Of a DNA stretch of 64,000 bases, positions 59,036-64,000 are shown in pieces. Both the position numbers and the translations under genes were made by a program. The notes beneath the pieces are model-generated. The model searched no databases and had not been told where the DNA came from. It worked only from the letters and a program-made list of their open reading frames with translations. The stretch comes from Pseudomonadales bacterium (lineage in GTDB: Bacteria; Pseudomonadota; Gammaproteobacteria; Pseudomonadales; Azotimanducaceae). Numbering within the stretch: position 1 is the stretch's first letter; each line of letters begins with the position of its first letter. Where the stretch lies: assembly GCA_024234635.1 (NCBI GenBank), contig JACKNX010000002.1, forward strand, positions 186,001 to 250,000. Reading direction: 5' to 3'.

Positions 59036-61390
59036 TCATGCAACCACACCGGCAGCGCGCAGACCGGCAACGTCGCTCGCGGTGCGTCCGACAAGAAACA
59101 GCAGCTCTTCCGTATGCTCGCCGGCCACCGGCGGGCGCAGGTCCGCTGGCGGCAGGCCGTCGAACCGGACGAGCGCGCCGGGACGCTGGAAGTCGCCCCA
59201 CACCGCATGCCGGCTTGCTGCACGAAAGGCTGTCTGCTCCGGCGCCAGCCAGAACTGTTTGGGAAGGCACCGATCGGCGCGTACGCACGCCAGTCCGGTG
59301 TCGGCGAAGCGTGCTTCCCAGAATGCCGCCGGCCGGGAGGCGAACAACACGCCCAGCGCATCGGCATCGTCGAAATCCGGGGGCGCGAGACCGGCATCGG
59401 CCAGAATCCCGCGCGCCGTGTCGCGGTCGGCATCGCGCGGGAGGGCAAGGAAGATCCAGCCACCGTCGCCACACTGATACAACCGGTAAACGGGCGATAA
59501 CCCGTACTGCCCCTCGTCAGGGTATGCCCTGTCCGGCTTGCCGGGATACCTGAGAAAGTCATCCGCATTGGCCCAGGCATTGGCGCCAAACATGTCCACA
59601 CACACACTTTGACCGCGTCCCGTGTGGGTGCGCGCCATCAATGCGAGCAGTACCGAGGAAGCGACGACAAGCGCCGTGTTCGGGTCCGGATTCACTTCAT
59701 TGGCGCGCATGATGCGCCGCGACCAGTCGCGTAATCCCTGAAGATCCAGCAGGGTGGCCGGCAGGCTGCCGCCCATCTGCAGATGCACACCGCCCATACC
59801 CGCGCCGGGGATGGGATGCGTGCTCGGCCGGTGCGCGCCAGGGCCTTCCGGGCCGTAGCCATTGCTCTGCAGATAGACCAGCGCGGGATTCAGGGCGGAC
59901 AACGTTGCGTAATCGATACCGAGCTTCTCCGGCACGCCGGGCCGGAAATTGTGGATCAGCACGTCACTTCCACGCAGCAGGTCCTGCACCAGCGTGCGGC
60001 CCTCCGGGTGCTTGAGGTCAACGCAAAGACTGCGTTTGCCGAGGTTGACGCGACAGGCGCCCACACCACCGGCGAGACCGCGATAGGCATCGCCGGCCAG
60101 GGGCTCCACCTTGATGACTTCGGCGCCGAGTTCCGCCAGCAACGAGGCACCGAACGGCGCGGCGATGATGGTGGCGATCTCCACCACGCGAATACCGGTC
60201 AGCGGCAGGCGGCCGTGGTCGACCAGCGATACACTCGCACGCGGCGTGGTCGCCCAGATGCCGGCAGTACGCTCCCCGTCCGCAACGCCGCTACCCGGGC
60301 GAGCCGGCGTGGCTGACAGTTTTGCCAGCGGACCGAGCTGCACCCCGTCGCCAACCGGCATGGCATGGCCGTTGGCCAGGATGTCAGGATCGTTCAACGC
60401 TTCCTGCGTACTCTGCACCGGACCGGCAACGACGCTGCCGTTGGCGACAAAGATACCGATCCATTCCGCGGCTGATTTTTCCTGCATGCGCAGGAACATC
60501 AGCTCCCGGAACCGCTCGCGCTTCGCCTCCGGCAGATTCATCTGCGCGCTGTCGTAGTCGGGGTCCGCCAGGATGTCCACGAGTTCAGTGGCCACCAGGA
60601 AATTGTCGAACAGATGCGGTAGCAGATTGCCGAGCTGCACCCACTGCCCGTCACCCGCCTGCGTGGGCAGGTAATGCAGCGAAGGCAACGGCGCCTGGGT
60701 CGCGGCACCGGCTACGCCATCCACCACGTCACCGAGGCGCACGCGGAACTGCTCGCCCATCATCGCTCCCTGTTCGTACGCCAGGAACGCCTGCAGCATG
60801 CTGGTCTCCACCAGCGCCCCCTGGCCGTGTCCGGCGCGCGCGACGAGCGCCGCCAGCACGCCACTCACCACCGATTGCGTGCAGGCATGCACGCCGACCT
60901 GCAGCGCGGAGAACGCAGGCCCTTCCCGGTCAGGACAACCCGTGAACGACAGCATGCGCCCCGTGACAGCGGCGACGACATGCTCGTAACCCGGGAGTTC
61001 CGAGCGCGGATCGTCCGCGCCGAAGGACGTGATGGAACAGATGACCAGGTGCGGAAAGCGGTGACGAAGCGCCTGGACATCCAGGCCGGCGGCGCGCCGT
61101 GTGGCAGGCCGCCAGTTGATCACCAGCACGTCCGCGCCCGCGCACAGGCTGGCGAAGCGCGCGGAGTCCCGCGCCACATCCAGCTCGATGGCCTGACTGC
61201 CGCGTCGCCACATGGGCGCCGCGGGCAGGGCCGCAAATCTATCGCTGCGCCGCAGTCGCAGCACCTCGGCGCCAAAGTCCGCCAGCACGGTCATGGCCAT
61301 GCCCCCGACTGGCCCGATGGTCAGATCGAGCACCCGAATTCCGCTCAGCGCCTGCACGGTTCCCCTCCCCGGGATAGGCTGTGCGGGCAT
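59036..61390 (-). CDS. tandem class III CoA-transferase (CaiB/BaiF) fusion
   Basis: A 784-residue protein with two CaiB/BaiF domains. Domain 1 (about 10-370) begins GIRVLDLTIGPVGGMAMTVLADFGAEVLRL, domain 2 (about 390-784) begins GIRVVEIATIIAAPFGASLLAELGAEVIKVEPLAGDAYRG. Family members transfer CoA through a covalent aspartyl intermediate. In domain 2 the expected Asp is present in NPDPN just before SSVLLALMARTHTGRGQSV. In domain 1 the aligned place in LQVGVHACTQSVVSGVLAAL has Val and no Asp, so domain 1 may be a structural half. In ordinary enzymes two identical chains interlock, and here one chain may do both jobs. The ATG at 61390 is chosen because the open frame to 61888 has no family similarity. 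It is 14 bp after the 61405 gene's stop. Confidence 0.83.
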   Translation of the reverse strand: MPAQPIPGRGTVQALSGIRVLDLTIGPVGGMAMTVLADFGAEVLRLRRSDRFAALPAAPMWRRGSQAIELDVARDSARFASLCAGADVLVINWRPATRRAAGLDVQALRHRFPHLVICSITSFGADDPRSELPGYEHVVAAVTGRMLSFTGCPDREGPAFSALQVGVHACTQSVVSGVLAALVARAGHGQGALVETSMLQAFLAYEQGAMMGEQFRVRLGDVVDGVAGAATQAPLPSLHYLPTQAGDGQWVQLGNLLPHLFDNFLVATELVDILADPDYDSAQMNLPEAKRERFRELMFLRMQEKSAAEWIGIFVANGSVVAGPVQSTQEALNDPDILANGHAMPVGDGVQLGPLAKLSATPARPGSGVADGERTAGIWATTPRASVSLVDHGRLPLTGIRVVEIATIIAAPFGASLLAELGAEVIKVEPLAGDAYRGLAGGVGACRVNLGKRSLCVDLKHPEGRTLVQDLLRGSDVLIHNFRPGVPEKLGIDYATLSALNPALVYLQSNGYGPEGPGAHRPSTHPIPGAGMGGVHLQMGGSLPATLLDLQGLRDWSRRIMRANEVNPDPNTALVVASSVLLALMARTHTGRGQSVCVDMFGANAWANADDFLRYPGKPDRAYPDEGQYGLSPVYRLYQCGDGGWIFLALPRDADRDTARGILADAGLAPPDFDDADALGVLFASRPAAFWEARFADTGLACVRADRCLPKQFWLAPEQTAFRAASRHAVWGDFQRPGALVRFDGLPPADLRPPVAGEHTEELLFLVGRTASDVAGLRAAGVVA

Positions 61391-61404
61391 TGTACAGATG
61401 CGGG

Positions 61405-62832
61405 TCAGCGCCGGAACAATCCACCGAGCAGTCGCGGCGAGCGCATGAAGCCCAGCGTGGCGGCCACCCGCAGCGCGGACTCCAGCGGATACGGCAAGGT
61501 GTGTATGCCCCCATGCACGCGGATGGCACCGGGCACCGGCGCCTCCGGCCGCAACCAGTCGTGCACCGCCAGCAGACCGTTCAGGCAGCGCGACTGTTCC
61601 GGCTCCAGGGTTTCCACGCCGAACGCCGTCGCGCCGCGAAACGCCGCCGCAAACACCGGATGTTCCAGCGACCGCGTGCGCGTGATGGCGGCAGTATTGG
61701 CCGAGACCCGAAACGCTGGCGCAGCACTCGCCCAACCGGCCGCCGTCAGCACCTTGCCCACATACTGCGCCGCCTGGTAGCTGGCGCCCTGGATGCCAAC
61801 CACGGTTCGCGTCACCGCCACCTCCGCGCAACGGGCACAACCTTCCGTGTCGTCGAGCAGACCGGCACGGGCCAGCAGCGCTTCCCATGCAGGTCGTGTG
61901 TGCCGCCGCGTCTGCATGGCGGCCACATCGGCCGGCGACAGCACGGTGGGAGTGGTTGGCGAAACCAGCAGGGTCACGCTGCGTACCCGCTCGGCCGGTA
62001 GCGCGTTGACGATCGCATTCATCACGCCGGTCAGTCGCAACTCACGGGCCTGGCCCGGCGCGTACGCATACAGCCCGAGATCGACCGGCGTCGTTGCGCT
62101 GAACGCCAGCAGCGTGGCAAGTACCTCCTGTGGCCGCGACAACAGATCAACAGACGTTACGGGCACATGCAGCCGGCCGGCCAGAGTGCCGTCGGTCAGC
62201 CAACTGGCGGGGGGTGGTACGGTGTCGAGCCACAGGACATCGGCACCGGCCTTCAGCCAGGCCCGCGTGGGCGCCATTTCCGCGCCAGCGCCAAGCACCG
62301 CGATTCGCCTGCCGGCAAGCGAGAGAACGTCACCGTCCAGCACGTTGTCATGCAGCCAGGCAAGCGCATCGCCAGCCTCGCGGGTGATGACATTGCGCGC
62401 GACGAGCAATTCAGCCAGCGACGGCAACGCCGCCGTGGACCACCGACGGCCGCCGTAGGTCACGTCAGGGTGCCACCCGGCAGGGCCGCCAAGTTCGTGC
62501 ACATCGCAGTGCAGCGGAGACACCGCGCGCGCCAGCGCCATTGCCAGCGGCACTTCGTTGCCGCCCTCGGACCATACCAGCGCCTCAGCCAGGCCGGTGA
62601 TTGCCTGTTCCGCGATCGCGTTACGCGCGGGACTGGCAAGCCGGGCAGCTTCGAACCCCGGCAACACACGCGGGTAGCTACGCCGAAAGGTCTCGGCAGT
62701 GGCGGGCATTCCGAACGCCGCGGGGTCGCCGCCGGTCGCCGTGACCGCGTCCACCAGTACCGAATGCAGAATCTCCGACGCAGGACGTTGCGCCGCCAGC
62801 GCCACCGCGCCCACTTCCCGTTTTCCGTCCAT
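61405..62832 (-). CDS. unknown protein with a central Rossmann-like segment
   Basis: A 475-residue protein I cannot assign to a named family. The middle contains GRRIAVLGAGAEMAPTRAWLKAGADVLWLDTVPP (about 174-207), a Rossmann-type dinucleotide-binding pattern G-x-G-x-x with an acidic residue at the end of strand 2. The N-terminal part is helical (SEILHSVLVDAVTATGG), the C-terminal part has a Cys pair (CARCAEV) and YQAAQYVGKVLTAAG. There is no signal peptide or membrane segment. It is immediately upstream of the tandem CoA transferase, 14 bp apart, in a leftward cluster that also has an SDR and an amidohydrolase, so a role in acyl-CoA or steroid-like metabolism is likely but unproved. The ATG at 62832 has a weak upstream AGGT context. 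Confidence 0.7.
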   Translation of the reverse strand: MDGKREVGAVALAAQRPASEILHSVLVDAVTATGGDPAAFGMPATAETFRRSYPRVLPGFEAARLASPARNAIAEQAITGLAEALVWSEGGNEVPLAMALARAVSPLHCDVHELGGPAGWHPDVTYGGRRWSTAALPSLAELLVARNVITREAGDALAWLHDNVLDGDVLSLAGRRIAVLGAGAEMAPTRAWLKAGADVLWLDTVPPPASWLTDGTLAGRLHVPVTSVDLLSRPQEVLATLLAFSATTPVDLGLYAYAPGQARELRLTGVMNAIVNALPAERVRSVTLLVSPTTPTVLSPADVAAMQTRRHTRPAWEALLARAGLLDDTEGCARCAEVAVTRTVVGIQGASYQAAQYVGKVLTAAGWASAAPAFRVSANTAAITRTRSLEHPVFAAAFRGATAFGVETLEPEQSRCLNGLLAVHDWLRPEAPVPGAIRVHGGIHTLPYPLESALRVAATLGFMRSPRLLGGLFRR

Positions 62833-62907
62833 GCCACACTGATTCCCGAGTCGGGTGGTCAGCGTAGCATCGTTGACCCGAGGTTGACGCCAGACCGCCG
62901 ATGCACG

Positions 62908-62971
62908 GAATGCAGTCTCACCGGTCCCGTTTGTCCTTCTACCCGGTTAGTCCTTCTGCCCCGCTGCATTC
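62908..62971. promoter_or_regulatory. leader with near-direct repeats and flanking inverted arms
   Basis: CCCGTTTGTCCTTCT (62926-62940) and CCCGGTTAGTCCTTCT (62942-62957) are near-direct repeats, enclosed by GAATGCAG (62908-62915) and CTGCATTC (62964-62971). This 250-bp gap before the gene starting at 62832 could hold its operator. No gene is seen in 62833-63082. Confidence 0.35.
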
Positions 62972-63082
62972 GAATCCGGTGGCGTCGCGGCGCTGGCCGA
63001 TCACAATCCGCGTAACCGGGGATACGGAATTCGGGATCAGCGCACCAGTACTCCGTCGCGGGTCCTGTCCTGGCCGGGCCGG

Positions 63083-64000
63083 TCAGGTCGCCGTGCGGGG
63101 GTCCGGGCGATTGCCGCGCAGGAGTTTTCCCGGCAGCGCACCGGTATGCGCACCCTGCTGAAAGATCACCTCGCCGGCCTTGATGGTCACTTCCAGGCCC
63201 GCTGCATCCTGGACGAATCGCCGACCGCCGGCTGGCAGGTCCGCCACGATATGCGGCGTACGCAGCGCGAGCGTACGAAAGTCGATGATGTTCAGGTCCG
63301 CCAGCATGCCCTCGGCGATCAGCCCGCGATCCAGCAGCGAGTAGAGCTCGGCCGGCTGGCGCGTCAGCATGTGGATGGCTGCCGGCAGACCAACTTCCCC
63401 GCGTTCCTTCACCCACTTGGTCAGGAGGAAGATGTTGGCACTCGTATCGCAGATGGAACCTACATGCGCACCGCCGTCACCGAGCGCAGCCACCGTATAC
63501 GGATGCCGCAGGAGGGACGGGATGTTGGCGGTGAAGTTGGTCGCCGGGATGTAGATGAGATTGGTGCCGCCATTGCCCAGGAAGTAGTCGTAGAGCCACT
63601 CCTGAGGGTCCCTGCCTGCCGCTGCCGCGCGGGCGGCCACACTGTCGTGCGGCGCCGGCAGATAGTTGATGGGCTCCTCCAGCGGATACATCGTGTCGTA
63701 TCGCTTTTCGAAGATCTGCACAAAGATGTGCGGGTTCACGTTGGCTTCGCCAAGGACACGGGCGCGTACGTCAGGCTTCGCCAGTTCCGCCGCCTTGTCA
63801 GCCAGTGACAAGCCCTCGAGACGGGTGAACGTCGGCCGTCGCGAGAACGGACTCATGGACGCTGGATGCCCCATCAGCATGCCCACCGGACGGGACAGCA
63901 CCTGCCCCCGGATGTCCAGCCCCTGCGCCTGCGCCGACTCGATATTGTTGAGATGGTATCGCCACATCGGCGTGCCATCCGGTGCCTTGTTGCCGAGATC
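63083..64000 (-). CDS. amidohydrolase of the D-aminoacylase type, 5' part beyond window
   Basis: C-terminal ~300 residues of an amidohydrolase related in style to the gene at 30922; coding runs past the right edge (DLGNKAPDGTPMWRYHLNN at the border). Visible are VAALGDGGAHVGSICDTSANIFLLTKW with the metal-binding Asp and the usual Gly-Ala-His, HMLTRQPAELYSLLDRGLIAEGMLADLNIIDF, and the C-terminal beta strand TIKAGEVIFQQGAHTGALPGKLLRG. The N-terminal His-x-His site lies outside the window. It is transcribed leftward, 250 bp from the gene starting at 62832. Substrate class: N-acyl amino acids or related amides. Confidence 0.8.
   Translation of the reverse strand, partial: DLGNKAPDGTPMWRYHLNNIESAQAQGLDIRGQVLSRPVGMLMGHPASMSPFSRRPTFTRLEGLSLADKAAELAKPDVRARVLGEANVNPHIFVQIFEKRYDTMYPLEEPINYLPAPHDSVAARAAAAGRDPQEWLYDYFLGNGGTNLIYIPATNFTANIPSLLRHPYTVAALGDGGAHVGSICDTSANIFLLTKWVKERGEVGLPAAIHMLTRQPAELYSLLDRGLIAEGMLADLNIIDFRTLALRTPHIVADLPAGGRRFVQDAAGLEVTIKAGEVIFQQGAHTGALPGKLLRGNRPDPRTAT

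Noticed and set aside
60674..61780. 368-residue + strand frame
   Set aside because: It is antisense to the tandem CoA transferase, is Arg/His-rich and has no family pattern.
61391..61888. Extension of the CoA transferase upstream
   Set aside because: It is the antiphase of the preceding gene and lacks CaiB similarity; ATG at 61390 is in the gap.

Overview
The window looks like a chromosomal segment of a GC-rich gammaproteobacterium. Support comes from the recC-recB-recD gene order, a DUF6316-type protein, TonB-dependent uptake and many acyl-CoA catabolic genes. No rRNA, tRNA, CRISPR array, phage module or transposase gene was seen, so the genus is left open.

Layout. 0.1-7.4 kb: small metabolic genes (alpha/beta hydrolase, DUF6316, hotdog thioesterase, double DsbA-like protein, TetR regulator, DUF1330, GST-like) plus a decayed DUF4038 glycoside hydrolase. 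7.6-9.3 kb: a sulfatase. 9.3-15.3 kb: a leftward block with a benzoate-CoA-ligase-like gene, boxB, boxC and a glycosyltransferase, all carrying frameshifts. 15.6-21.3 kb: a sulfotransferase and a leftward sulfatase/MFS/sulfatase operon in which the first sulfatase has a one-base frameshift in a T run. 21.5-25.9 kb: a cytochrome c-PQQ dehydrogenase, dienelactone hydrolase, LLM oxidoreductase and TetR regulator. 25.9-35.1 kb: TonB receptor, Rieske oxygenase, SDR, D-aminoacylase-like amidohydrolase, MDR reductase and MFS transporter. 35.5-44.3 kb: a winged-helix/TPR regulator divergent from a methyltransferase, a membrane-pentapeptide-globin fusion, a CmcJ/NvfI-like protein, and a TetR plus isoquinoline-oxidoreductase-like two-subunit molybdenum hydroxylase. 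44.5-53.3 kb: recCBD, intact and translationally coupled. 53.3-64 kb: two leftward acyl-CoA gene clusters, a divergent HTH regulator, and the C-terminal part of another amidohydrolase that runs off the right edge.

How the parts fit. Three near-identical palindromes (GTATCAC-N2-GTKATAC type) precede the LLM/hydrolase operon, the Rieske gene and the MFS/MDR operon. They suggest one catabolic regulon, possibly under the TetR protein at 25.2 kb. Three sulfatases, a sulfotransferase and the dead DUF4038 gene suggest past or present work on sulfated glycans. The CoA ligase with boxB and boxC suggests aerobic benzoyl-CoA breakdown, but as read here boxB and boxC are broken.

The most unusual items are the pentapeptide-globin fusion and a dispersed two-module repeat. 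The repeat occurs six times between genes. Its 140-bp core lies in the opposite orientation behind the same flank in one copy. One end of the core is a terminator-like hairpin.
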